DNA from: Runella zeae DSM 19591
GTDB lineage: Bacteria > Bacteroidota > Bacteroidia > Cytophagales > Spirosomataceae
Direction of reading: 5' to 3'
Length of the DNA: 64,000 nt
Assembly (NCBI RefSeq): GCF_000423565.1
Contig: NZ_AUIF01000036.1
Span: forward strand, 1-64,000
Shown here: piece after piece, positions 33,322 through 41,750 of the stretch
Position numbering within the stretch: the first letter of the stretch is position 1
Layout of the letters: the number at the start of each line of letters is the position of its first letter
Program-made: the position numbers and the translations under genes
The notes under the pieces: model-generated
What the model saw: the letters and a program-made list of their open reading frames with translations, nothing else
What the model was told of the DNA's origin: nothing
The model's database searches: none

Positions 33322-35016
33322 TTAATCATATTTACCAGCTTCAAGTGTACTTCTCGACAAAGCATAGTTTTTGGTATATCTATTCAAGACCACTGTGATG
33401 GAATCTTTGTTTTCGTTGATGCCCGACAAAATCACCTTATTTCCCCCATCCAATATCTCATATTTCAATACCATACGGTTGCGTTTGGTAGGTCGCGATT
33501 CTGCCTCAATACCTTTGGTTCGACGGGTAGAGCGGGCTATCGCCTCAATCTTAGTATCTTCGGAGCCAATGTTTGCCAGTGCTTCTTTCGGAATCCATGA
33601 ATCTTCAAGTGCTTTTTCTGTCTTTTTGCGAGCTGCGGCATTGGTGCGAGCATCTCCCCCAAAGTCTGTTCTGTTTCCCAAAAACTCCCGCCCTTCTTGG
33701 CGAACTCCTCGGTTTTTGTCTTGAAGATAAAGCACTTTGTTGAGAGTATCAGCTTCATAATAAAACACCCGTTGGCCACCTGCTACTCCTGTGAGTTCAA
33801 AGGTGCGGTTGATGTCGCGCATGGGAGCACCTCCACCGTTGGATAAGTCGAGGCTTACGGGCTTATTGACTTTGAAAGTGAGGGTTGTCCACTTTTCAAA
33901 AGTGGCCTGTTGCCAGCGAGTTGTATCAAGTGGAGAGTAAGGAGTCACCTGATTGTTGAGTTTAAATTCCGTCACATGGTAGTTGCCCCGCAAAGAGGGT
34001 ATTCCTTTGATAGCGGGCTGTTTGTAGGGGTCATACAAAAAATTGACAATCGCCAAATACGTAAATACGGGCAAAAAAATGATAATAGTGACCGTTTTGA
34101 GCGAAATACGCAAGATTCGTTGCCAAGCTTCGCTAAAATTGGGATAATAAGTAAACGGAATGGTGAATTTTTCTTGGATAAGAAGGCGATACAAGGAGGG
34201 TACGTAATCTATGAGAATAAAAGCCGAAAGAAGTACAAAATAAGAGCTGTAGACATGCACTCCCCCGTCATAGGCAAAATTGACATAGACAATATCGGCC
34301 AAAGCTCCAAAAAGCAAAACCGCCCCCCAGAAGGTAGTCGCTCTGAAAAAAAGTAAAGCCCCCGCCGCTACCTCCACGATTCCCGTAAATACCTCATACC
34401 AAGGCACAATACCAATCGAAAGCCAATAGATTTTTTGGAGGGTTAAATCTCCAAAATCCGTATTGAGAATACCCCAAGAAGGGTAGGGGAGCTGAGTAGG
34501 CGTAAGTTTAGTAAATCCAAAACCGATGATACCAATCCCAGCTCTATATCTTACAATTACCCGTAGCCAATAGTATAAAAGATAGTATTCGGCTCGCTCA
34601 GACTTACGATAAACCGCGATAGCCGTCCAAATTAGCCCCACTACGACCGAAAAGATAAAGGTAATCACCCAAATAGCGTATCCATTGAGATTAGACCCAA
34701 AGATAGTAGACCCAAAAATGTTGAGACCTGACCCAAACCGAGCGATGTCGTACAGATCACGATAATGCAGGTGCAGCCAGTCAAACGATACTATTTCTTT
34801 GTACCAATCAAGACTGTTGGGCAACGCCATACTTACAAAAAAAACAAAGGCCATTCTGAACAGAATTTTTTGCCAGGGTTTCCACGAAGGTAGCTTAGAT
34901 GAAGGCTCTGTATGCTGCGGAAAAGGCTCAACCGTTTTGGGGATAGCTGTTTTTTGACTTAAGGGGTTTGTTCCCAAATCAACCCGTTCTGATGTGATTT
35001 TTAATGCTTTAGCCAT
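33322..35016 (-). CDS. DoxX-like polytopic membrane protein with extra C-terminal domain (564 aa)
   Basis: The first 55 residues are polar, then about 7 hydrophobic segments run to residue 330. The central part (YYWLRVIVRYRAGIGIIGFGFTKL; FTGIVEVAAGALLFF; DIVYVNFAYDGGVHVYSSYF) resembles the DoxX/DoxD membrane fold linked to thiosulfate:quinone oxidoreductase and redox membrane complexes. The C-terminal 230 residues form a soluble beta-rich domain (GIPSLRGNYHVTEFKLNNQVTPY; TLNKVLYLQDKNRG; VILSGINENKDSITVVLN) shared with the neighbouring paralogue. A charged stretch of about 75 residues (438-514, rich in Arg, Lys, Ala, Glu) is absent from the paralogue. It probably forms a membrane pair with the next gene. 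Catalysis is unproven. Confidence 0.75.
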   Translation of the reverse strand: MAKALKITSERVDLGTNPLSQKTAIPKTVEPFPQHTEPSSKLPSWKPWQKILFRMAFVFFVSMALPNSLDWYKEIVSFDWLHLHYRDLYDIARFGSGLNIFGSTIFGSNLNGYAIWVITFIFSVVVGLIWTAIAVYRKSERAEYYLLYYWLRVIVRYRAGIGIIGFGFTKLTPTQLPYPSWGILNTDFGDLTLQKIYWLSIGIVPWYEVFTGIVEVAAGALLFFRATTFWGAVLLFGALADIVYVNFAYDGGVHVYSSYFVLLSAFILIDYVPSLYRLLIQEKFTIPFTYYPNFSEAWQRILRISLKTVTIIIFLPVFTYLAIVNFLYDPYKQPAIKGIPSLRGNYHVTEFKLNNQVTPYSPLDTTRWQQATFEKWTTLTFKVNKPVSLDLSNGGGAPMRDINRTFELTGVAGGQRVFYYEADTLNKVLYLQDKNRGVRQEGREFLGNRTDFGGDARTNAAARKKTEKALEDSWIPKEALANIGSEDTKIEAIARSTRRTKGIEAESRPTKRNRMVLKYEILDGGNKVILSGINENKDSITVVLNRYTKNYALSRSTLEAGKYD

Positions 35017-35042
35017 GAGGTAAAAGGTTTTAAAGGAAAATA

Positions 35043-36380
35043 TTAGAGTTTCAAGCCACGGCGGCGCCCCGTTTTTTGGGCTTCAAACGTGAGGTATTTT
35101 TTGTTGATTTTGTTCAAAATGGCGTATACCGAATCACGTTTTTCGTTGATTCCTTTAAGTACAAAAGTAGAATCGTTGGGCTGTGTAAAATGCAATGTCA
35201 AAGACTCATTGCTATGATTGGGATTGCGGTTTTTTAGATACAGTACATTGTTTGAAGTATTCCATTCATAACTATAATAGTGCCTTCCTTGTGACCCAGC
35301 ATACTCATAACTGCGGTCGCTGTCATTTTGGAAGATTTCTTCCGTTTTTGTATGAGCTATCTTCACAGGGCGATTAGAGCGGATACTGATAGTGTTCCAT
35401 TGCTCAAACACCACATCTTGCCACCGCGTAGAGTCAGTTTTGGAGTAAGGCAAAATAGAATCGTTGACCGCAAATACGCTCACATTATAGATCCCTTCTG
35501 CTCGTGGAAGACCTGCTTTTTGTGGAAATTGATACGGTCCTTCTTTGTAGCCTGCGTATGTTTTGTAGCCATACAAAATCACAAAAAAGAAAATGAAGGT
35601 GGTTTTGAGCGTAAGACGGGCTTTTTGCCACTGTTCTGAAAATACAGGTTGAAAACGATGAGGGGCAGTGGGTAGCTCAAGTGAGACAAGATTGAACACC
35701 CGAAGAGCATCATAAGCAAAAAGAAATAACGCAATCGAAACCAGATAAAAACTGTAAATATATTCGCCACCCTCATAAGCAATGTTGGAAACAAAAACGT
35801 TGCCTGTAAAAGGAATAATGATGAGGGTTGCGATAGTGGTGGTTTTGCGATTAAGCAACAAAAGCCCACCTATAATTTCTACCAATCCCAAAAAAGATTG
35901 ATAATTGGGCACAACTCCCAGCCCTAGAGAGAAGAGCTTCCACGCAGAAAAATCCCCATAGTTTGTGTTAAGATTGCTAATCGACGGAAGAGGTGCTTGC
36001 AATGGAAAGAGTTTGATAAATCCGTAAGCAATTAGTCCAATCGCTAGTCGATAGCGTAGGAGTACCCTAAGCCAATAATATAGCTTGTTGTAGTCGGTAG
36101 AAGTAGTATCCACTTTTGCCCAGACAATGGCCCCAATGCCGGCCAAAACTCCCACAATTAACCAATTGAGGGGGTTGTCGTGTCCCACAAAAGAAGGTGA
36201 GTACCGTGACAAATAAAAAATGTCACGGTAACTAATACTAAACAAATCGACGGAAACTAATTGCTGAAAAAAACGACTATCGAAAGGCAAAACCTGAATA
36301 AAGAAGAAGATTGAAAAAAAACGGAAAGCGTTTTTTTCTAAGTTACTCCAAGCACTGCCAACGTTGGGTTGATTTGACAT
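35043..36380 (-). CDS. DoxX-like polytopic membrane protein with extra C-terminal domain (445 aa)
   Basis: This is a paralogue of the downstream gene, 26 bases away on the same strand. Shared landmarks include SYRDIFYLSRYSPSF (HYRDLYDIARFGSGL in the other), YYWLRVLLRYRLAIGLIAYGFIKLFP, FLGLVEIIGGLLLL, SNIAYEGGEYIYSFYLV and a soluble C-terminal domain (GLPRAEGIYNVSVFAVNDSILPY; FVLKGINEKRDSVYAILN). About 7 membrane segments are visible up to residue 280. DoxX-family proteins are inner-membrane proteins associated with sulfur or redox reactions. The adjacent sulfite dehydrogenase supports such a role here. The C-terminal domain has no name I recognise, although its 'EGIYNV..F..N' opening looks like a lipocalin-type strand. 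Confidence 0.75.
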   Translation of the reverse strand: MSNQPNVGSAWSNLEKNAFRFFSIFFFIQVLPFDSRFFQQLVSVDLFSISYRDIFYLSRYSPSFVGHDNPLNWLIVGVLAGIGAIVWAKVDTTSTDYNKLYYWLRVLLRYRLAIGLIAYGFIKLFPLQAPLPSISNLNTNYGDFSAWKLFSLGLGVVPNYQSFLGLVEIIGGLLLLNRKTTTIATLIIIPFTGNVFVSNIAYEGGEYIYSFYLVSIALFLFAYDALRVFNLVSLELPTAPHRFQPVFSEQWQKARLTLKTTFIFFFVILYGYKTYAGYKEGPYQFPQKAGLPRAEGIYNVSVFAVNDSILPYSKTDSTRWQDVVFEQWNTISIRSNRPVKIAHTKTEEIFQNDSDRSYEYAGSQGRHYYSYEWNTSNNVLYLKNRNPNHSNESLTLHFTQPNDSTFVLKGINEKRDSVYAILNKINKKYLTFEAQKTGRRRGLKL

Positions 36381-36443
36381 GGTCGTAGTTTTTGAAGGTG
36401 ATTTATAAATGATTATGGTAGAGGTTAGTAGTGATAGCTTCGA

Positions 36444-36496
36444 ACAAGACTTTCCAAGTTTTAATTTGTTTGATTCCTAAACTTGGAAAGTCTTGT
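36444..36496. repeat. 18-bp perfect inverted repeat downstream of SusD
   Basis: Arms ACAAGACTTTCCAAGTTT and AAACTTGGAAAGTCTTGT are exact reverse complements around a 17-base loop. It starts 14 bases after the SusD stop. On the minus strand no T-run follows, so it is either a transcript-end stabiliser or a REP-like repeat; searching the genome for the arm would decide. Confidence 0.65.
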
Positions 36497-36509
36497 CTGG
36501 TGTAAATAA

Positions 36510-37853
36510 TTAATAACCAGGGTTTTGTTCCAAAGACTTGTCAGATAGCAGTTGTTGGACAGGAATGGGGAGCAACAAACGATTGGGGTCGGTGACACCA
36601 AAAACAGCCCCAGCTCTGCCCGTGCGGACAATATCAAACCATCGGTGAGGCTCCAAGGCAAATTCGAGACGGCGTTCATTTTCGATAGCCAACAAAACCT
36701 CCTCTTGGGTAGTGGCTGTGCTTGCGGCGATTCCTGCCCTGTCACGGACCACGTTTAGATCCGTAAGTGCTTGACTTAGTTTTGATTGTTGGGCAAGTGC
36801 TTCGGCTCTTATCAAGTACAATTCGGCAATCCGAATAATATAAGAAGGGTCAGAGGCAGGATTGCGATAATACAAGTTTCCATACCAGCGGTTTTGATTG
36901 TCTTTGGCAACCAATGCGCTGCGGTTTCCACCTACGGCGGGATTGTTGAGTAAGGCCACCAAGGCATCATTGGGCGCCCACTGACGGGTACCGCCGTTGG
37001 TTTGAGGCTGCCATTGGCCTCGGTGAGAATTTACTTCGGTGGTGCCATTGTAAAAAACCTCAAAAATAGATTCGGCAGTACCACGGGCATCATTGGCAAA
37101 AAAAGCACTGAAAGGTTTTATCAAACGATAATTGGTCGCATCTGTAATCACTTTGCTAGCGTATTCTTCGGCTTTTGCCCATTCTTTTTGATAAAGATGA
37201 TAGCGCGCTCGTAAAGCCCAAACTGTTTTGCGAGTAGCCCGATAGCGGTCGGTAGTAGCGGGAAGAAGTGGCTCAGCGGCTTCTAAGTCTTTGAGTACTT
37301 GGGCGTAAGTTTCGGCTTGGGTGCTTCGCTTGATTCCCACATTATCCGTTGGATTGACGGTCGGAGTCGTAATCAATGGAACGCCTCCCCAAGTACGAGC
37401 CAAATCAAAATAGGCCAATGCTCTGATAAAATAAGCTTCGCCAATGTATTGATTTTTGAGTGCTTGGGTGAGCTGAGGGTCATTGACGCTTGCTACTTTG
37501 ACGATTACGTTGTTGGCGCGATTGATAGTTCGATAGATAGCTATCCAAGCCGAGCTAATGGTGGCGTTGTCGGCATTTACTTTCTTGTTGATAAACTCCT
37601 GAACTTGCGATTGTGAGCCAGTCCACTGAATATTGTCACCAGAAAGATACCCAATCGACTGAAAACTTGTGCCATAATAATCACCGCTTGCCAATGCACT
37701 ATACACGCCTCTAATGGCGGTTTCGGCCGAAGTACGATCTACAATCGTAACGGCGTCAGAGATAGATTCTTTGGGGTTGACTTCAAGAAACTTTTCGCAA
37801 CTTGAAAGTAAAATCACCAATGATATGCCTATTATATTTTTGACTAATTTCAT
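36510..37853 (-). CDS. RagB/SusD-family nutrient-binding lipoprotein
   Basis: 447 residues from ATG 37853; the longer frame starts with TTG at 37871 and is less likely. A short signal peptide ends in lipobox LLSSC with Cys19. The SusD opening is CEKFLEVNPKESISD, followed by the helical core (QYIGEAYFIRALAYFDLARTWGGVPLIT) and the C-terminal RIAELYLIRAEALAQQSKLSQALTDLNVVRDRAG. The end has the characteristic AIENERRLEFALEPHRWFDIVRTG and a LLPIPVQQL..NPGY close. It is a surface lipoprotein that gives ligand to the SusC barrel encoded 26 bases upstream. Its place at the head of the sulfur island suggests a sulfur-containing ligand, but glycans are the family norm. Confidence 0.96.
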   Translation of the reverse strand: MKLVKNIIGISLVILLSSCEKFLEVNPKESISDAVTIVDRTSAETAIRGVYSALASGDYYGTSFQSIGYLSGDNIQWTGSQSQVQEFINKKVNADNATISSAWIAIYRTINRANNVIVKVASVNDPQLTQALKNQYIGEAYFIRALAYFDLARTWGGVPLITTPTVNPTDNVGIKRSTQAETYAQVLKDLEAAEPLLPATTDRYRATRKTVWALRARYHLYQKEWAKAEEYASKVITDATNYRLIKPFSAFFANDARGTAESIFEVFYNGTTEVNSHRGQWQPQTNGGTRQWAPNDALVALLNNPAVGGNRSALVAKDNQNRWYGNLYYRNPASDPSYIIRIAELYLIRAEALAQQSKLSQALTDLNVVRDRAGIAASTATTQEEVLLAIENERRLEFALEPHRWFDIVRTGRAGAVFGVTDPNRLLLPIPVQQLLSDKSLEQNPGY

Positions 37854-37879
37854 TTCGATGTATTTTTTCAAAAAGAGTG

Positions 37880-40800
37880 TTAGAACGAAAGATTGATTCC
37901 TACTTGTACGCCCAATGGCTGAGGTGGAGTTCCTAAATCGATTCCTTGTTGGTTTTGACTACTGCTTGCACTCGACTCAGGGTCGAGACCCGTGTATTTG
38001 GTCAGAAGCCATAGGTTCGTACCAGCTAGGTATACACGTAGTGTTTCGATACCCACTTTCTTAGTGGTATTTTTGGAGAGCGTATAGCCTAGGTTAAACG
38101 AGCGAAGTCTTAAAAATGAGCCATCTTCGAGCCAACGACTTCCTCCATCTCGGTAATTGTTGACATTGACACCGTCGGGGCGAGGAGTATCCGTGATGTC
38201 TCCCGGTTTTTGCCAACGGTCGTTGTTGCTGGCCAAAATCACCCGCGCTGCATCACGTGCGCCTCCTCCTTCTCCAAAAAACCGATTGTGATTATAGATT
38301 TTGTTGCCGTATTGGAAGGAGAAAAACACCGAAGCATCAAAACCTTTATAGGTGAAGTTGTTGGTAAGACCACCGAAAAATTTGGGCCAAATACTACCAA
38401 AAATTTGGCGGTCGGCCACCATGATTTGGCCATCCTTGTTGACATCGTCGTAGATTACGTTTCCAGTTTCAGGACTGACACCCAGTTCTTTATACACCCA
38501 AAACGAATACAACGGAGTCCCTTCTTGGAGTAAAATCAAATCCCGACTTCCGTAGCGGAGTGGATTAGGGAGTTTTTCGATTTTGTTGATATTTTGAGCC
38601 ACGTTAAAGCTCGTGGTCCAAGAAAGCGAACCTTTGCGGATGTTGACGGTATTAAGTACAAATTCAAAACCTTTGTTGCTAATTTCGGCGGCATTTGACC
38701 AATAGCCACTAAAGCCAGTAGCGGCAGGAAGTGCCAATTGTAAAAGGCCGTTGGAAGTATATTTGTTGTAATAATTAAGCTCAAAGCCTACGCGTGATTC
38801 GATGATAGAGGCGTCAATTCCGATATTAAATTGGCGCGTGCGTTCCCATTGTAAGTCGGCATTGCCAAGCTGTTGGGGCGCTATACCGGCATTGCCTTGG
38901 TAAGAGGCTCCCCCGGTCCAAAGTCCTTGCGAAGCAAAGTCTCCAATCCCATTTTGATTGCCAGTAATACCTACGCTACTTCTGATTTTGAGGTCAGAAA
39001 GCCAGTTGACATCCCGTAAGAAGCTTTCTTGCTTGGCGCGCCATGCAACTCCTACCGAAGGGAAGTACCCCCATTTGCGGTTGTTTCCAAAACGAGAAGA
39101 ACCATCCGCCCTTACGCTAAAATCGAGCAAGTATTTATTGTCAAAAGCATAATCGATTTTTCCGAAGAAAGAAGCCAAGTTGCTTTTGCTCCAGCTTTGT
39201 GAACCGGCAGTAGTGGCAGCGGAAGAAATTTGGGTGAATTGGTTGTTGGCAAAACCTCTCCCTTCGGCATAAGTTCTGGTTTGGAGGTCGCTTTGTAAAG
39301 TGTTTCCAACCAATACGCCCAAGGAATGTTGTGACCCAAATTTTTTACGGTATTGCAGGGTTTGTTCGTTGAGCCAAGTTGTAAATTGCGTAATTGACGA
39401 AGTCGCCAATCCATTCGGACTTCCTGAAATCAGTAGATTGTTCCAATATTCGGATTCGTTGTAGTTGTTATAATCAATACCCCAGCTACTTCTAAACTTC
39501 AAGTTGGGTAAAAGCTGCACATCAGCATATAAGTTTCCGATGTAGCGTAGGCTTGTTGAGTTGACATTGTAGTTGTCAAGCAATAAGGTCAAATTATCAA
39601 ACCCTGCACGTCCCACCAACACCCCTTGCTCATTGACGGGCGAAAGATAAGTAGGGGTGTGCAATGCCGCTTGCAACAATCCCCCGGCTGGTCCATCGCC
39701 TGCTCTTGCCTGATTGCGATACGTGCGAGTGAAGGTATTGCTGACTCCTACTTGCACTTTGTCGTTTACTTTTTGGTCTAAGTTTACTTTGAAACTAGCT
39801 CTTTGAAACGTAATCGGTTTGATGATAGCTTCTTGATTGTTGAAGCCTCCTCCAATGTAATATTTGGTGCTTTTGGTACCACCCGTGAGCGAAAGGTCAT
39901 AATTAGCGAGTTTGGCGGTACGGAAAAGCTCCCCTAAGCGGTCATAGGTTTGCTGTTCTTCTGGAAGTCCGCGCCCTCCTTCTGATACGGGCCTAAAGGG
40001 GCGATTTGCAAAAGTACGATTGAGCGAAGGTGTATCTTTGCCGGTATTAATCCACCATTCATTGACGAGTTGGGCATGTTCTGGCCCTGTCGTAAGTTTC
40101 CATAGTTTAGTAGCTTTGGCTTGCCCAAACGAAGCATTGAAATTGATTTTGGGTTTTTGTTCAAAATTCCCCCTTTTGGTGGTAATGAGAATCACACCAT
40201 TAGCGCCTCGTGAACCATAGAGGGCAGTAGCTTCCGCGTCTTTGAGTACTTCGATACTTTCGATGTCGTTGGGGTTGAGGTCAGAAATAGGCGACGTCGC
40301 CTTACCGCCCGTGCCAATGGTCTGAAGACTGTTGTTGTTGATAAAAACGCCATCTACTACATACAAAGGGTCGTTGTCGGCATTGATAGAAGTGGCACCT
40401 CTTACCCTAATATTAATTACCTCACCCGGTACGCCTGTACTTGAAGAAATCTGAACCCCTGATACTTTTCCTTGAAGCTGTGCATCAAAACTCCCTGCTT
40501 GAATGGTTTTGGTTTCGGAAGGGTCAATTTTTGAGATAGAACCAATGAGATTTTTTCGTTCGAGCGAACCATATCCAACTACCACAACCTCAGACAATTG
40601 TTTAGAATCAACACCTAGCTCAATAGTGATATTGCTTTCATTGACAATCGTTTCTTTGGGTTCGTATCCAATGTAGCTTACTACCAAAGTAAAAGGGAAT
40701 TTTTGCCCTGTTTTAAGAAAAAATGCCCCTTCTACGTCAGTGGTGCCTCCGTTAGTAGTGCCTTTGATAAGCACAGTAGCTCCAATCAGTGGCTCTTTGG

Positions 40801-40915
40801 TGCGTTGGTCAATGATTTTACCAGAGAGTGTTGCGTTGATTGTGGGTGTTGTCTGTGCAATTGTGAATATGGGTATCGAAATCATCAAAACCCATGCAAG
40901 TAGTCTTCCCTTCAT
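37880..40915 (-). CDS. SusC/RagA-family TonB-linked outer-membrane protein
   Basis: 1011 residues: signal peptide, CarboxypepD_reg domain (TLSGKIIDQRTKEPLIGATVLI), SusC box [16 protein letters not shown], plug (GKVSGVQISSSTGVPGE; IRVRGATSINADNDPLYVVDG; DLNPNDIESIEVLKDAEATALYGSRGANG) and barrel ending VQVGINLSF. It imports substrate delivered by the SusD lipoprotein downstream. Its N-terminal domain is nearly the same as that of the stand-alone receptor at 25066 (both have IGATV.IKGTTNG..TD..G.F.L.TGQK.PFTL.VSY.GY), which suggests these two receptors belong to one lineage and possibly one process. The promoter should be in the 835-bp region to the right; no exact TAnnTTTG was found on this strand. 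Confidence 0.97.
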   Translation of the reverse strand: MKGRLLAWVLMISIPIFTIAQTTPTINATLSGKIIDQRTKEPLIGATVLIKGTTNGGTTDVEGAFFLKTGQKFPFTLVVSYIGYEPKETIVNESNITIELGVDSKQLSEVVVVGYGSLERKNLIGSISKIDPSETKTIQAGSFDAQLQGKVSGVQISSSTGVPGEVINIRVRGATSINADNDPLYVVDGVFINNNSLQTIGTGGKATSPISDLNPNDIESIEVLKDAEATALYGSRGANGVILITTKRGNFEQKPKINFNASFGQAKATKLWKLTTGPEHAQLVNEWWINTGKDTPSLNRTFANRPFRPVSEGGRGLPEEQQTYDRLGELFRTAKLANYDLSLTGGTKSTKYYIGGGFNNQEAIIKPITFQRASFKVNLDQKVNDKVQVGVSNTFTRTYRNQARAGDGPAGGLLQAALHTPTYLSPVNEQGVLVGRAGFDNLTLLLDNYNVNSTSLRYIGNLYADVQLLPNLKFRSSWGIDYNNYNESEYWNNLLISGSPNGLATSSITQFTTWLNEQTLQYRKKFGSQHSLGVLVGNTLQSDLQTRTYAEGRGFANNQFTQISSAATTAGSQSWSKSNLASFFGKIDYAFDNKYLLDFSVRADGSSRFGNNRKWGYFPSVGVAWRAKQESFLRDVNWLSDLKIRSSVGITGNQNGIGDFASQGLWTGGASYQGNAGIAPQQLGNADLQWERTRQFNIGIDASIIESRVGFELNYYNKYTSNGLLQLALPAATGFSGYWSNAAEISNKGFEFVLNTVNIRKGSLSWTTSFNVAQNINKIEKLPNPLRYGSRDLILLQEGTPLYSFWVYKELGVSPETGNVIYDDVNKDGQIMVADRQIFGSIWPKFFGGLTNNFTYKGFDASVFFSFQYGNKIYNHNRFFGEGGGARDAARVILASNNDRWQKPGDITDTPRPDGVNVNNYRDGGSRWLEDGSFLRLRSFNLGYTLSKNTTKKVGIETLRVYLAGTNLWLLTKYTGLDPESSASSSQNQQGIDLGTPPQPLGVQVGINLSF

Positions 40916-41750
40916 TATAGTTGTGTTTTAAAATTAAATAATAACTATAGATATAGTATATTAATAAAGAAGCGTATAACCGAACAAAAAGACACGAATT
41001 AAACAACCACCGTCAAATACGGCTCATTGTCCATGTTATACGCTAATATCCTGAATAAGTAGTGAGAGTATTTTAAAGAATCCTCAAGCCATCATGGCCA
41101 CCACCGTATTTTTTGAAAACCGACATCTATCCATTTTGCACACGTATGTTTACACTTGTTTAAAGATACGTTTTCTTGAAGCGGCCCTATTGCAGGTGGT
41201 TTACAACAACAGCCGATTGAAGCTTGAAATACAAATTACTACCAAATGATATATCAAGAATGAACATTTTCGTATATCATTTGATGCTGCAATGTTAGGG
41301 AGTCCTTTTCATAAAAACAAACAAAAAATTTGATTTTTTTTATAATTAACTCCCTGAAATAGATGTATTTATAGGATATTACAAAGATTTTGAATCTTGA
41401 TTGATGTCCTCAAAAATGTACTTTTAAGATATTATTTAAAACAATTACTGGTTTAATGATAAAACAAACCACCTTCTAACACAAATCGTCTTCCTGCTTT
41501 CATAACCTAAGATTAAAACCCTATTAATCAGTAGAGTATATAAATTTGTGAAAACTAGCAGGAAATGTTGCTTTTAAATCAAAAACCAAGCGTTCTTTTG
41601 AGAGGTGTTTTTCTTTTGATAGCATTTGGGTATATAATTTTAGAGCCACCAATGATAGTTTATACCCGTTTTTAGTGAAATTTGCGTGTGTTGTACAAGT
41701 CTCTGTGAAAAATTAATCCTTTATCTTATATTAAAAATCTGTCTATCAGT
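40916..41750. other. AT-rich divergent intergenic region
   Basis: 835 bp between the divergent SusC gene and the cytochrome c/HEAT dehydrogenase. No credible coding sequence is seen. It contains an 11-bp inverted repeat at 41243-41283. I found no exact TAnnTTTG promoter box for either flanking gene. Confidence 0.75.
41243..41283. repeat. Inverted repeat CAAATGATATA/TATATCATTTG
   Basis: Two 11-bp arms (41243-41253 and 41273-41283) are exact reverse complements, 19 bases apart, so centres are 30 bp (about three helical turns) apart. It lies between divergent genes and could be an operator. No T-run follows, so a terminator is unlikely. Confidence 0.5.
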
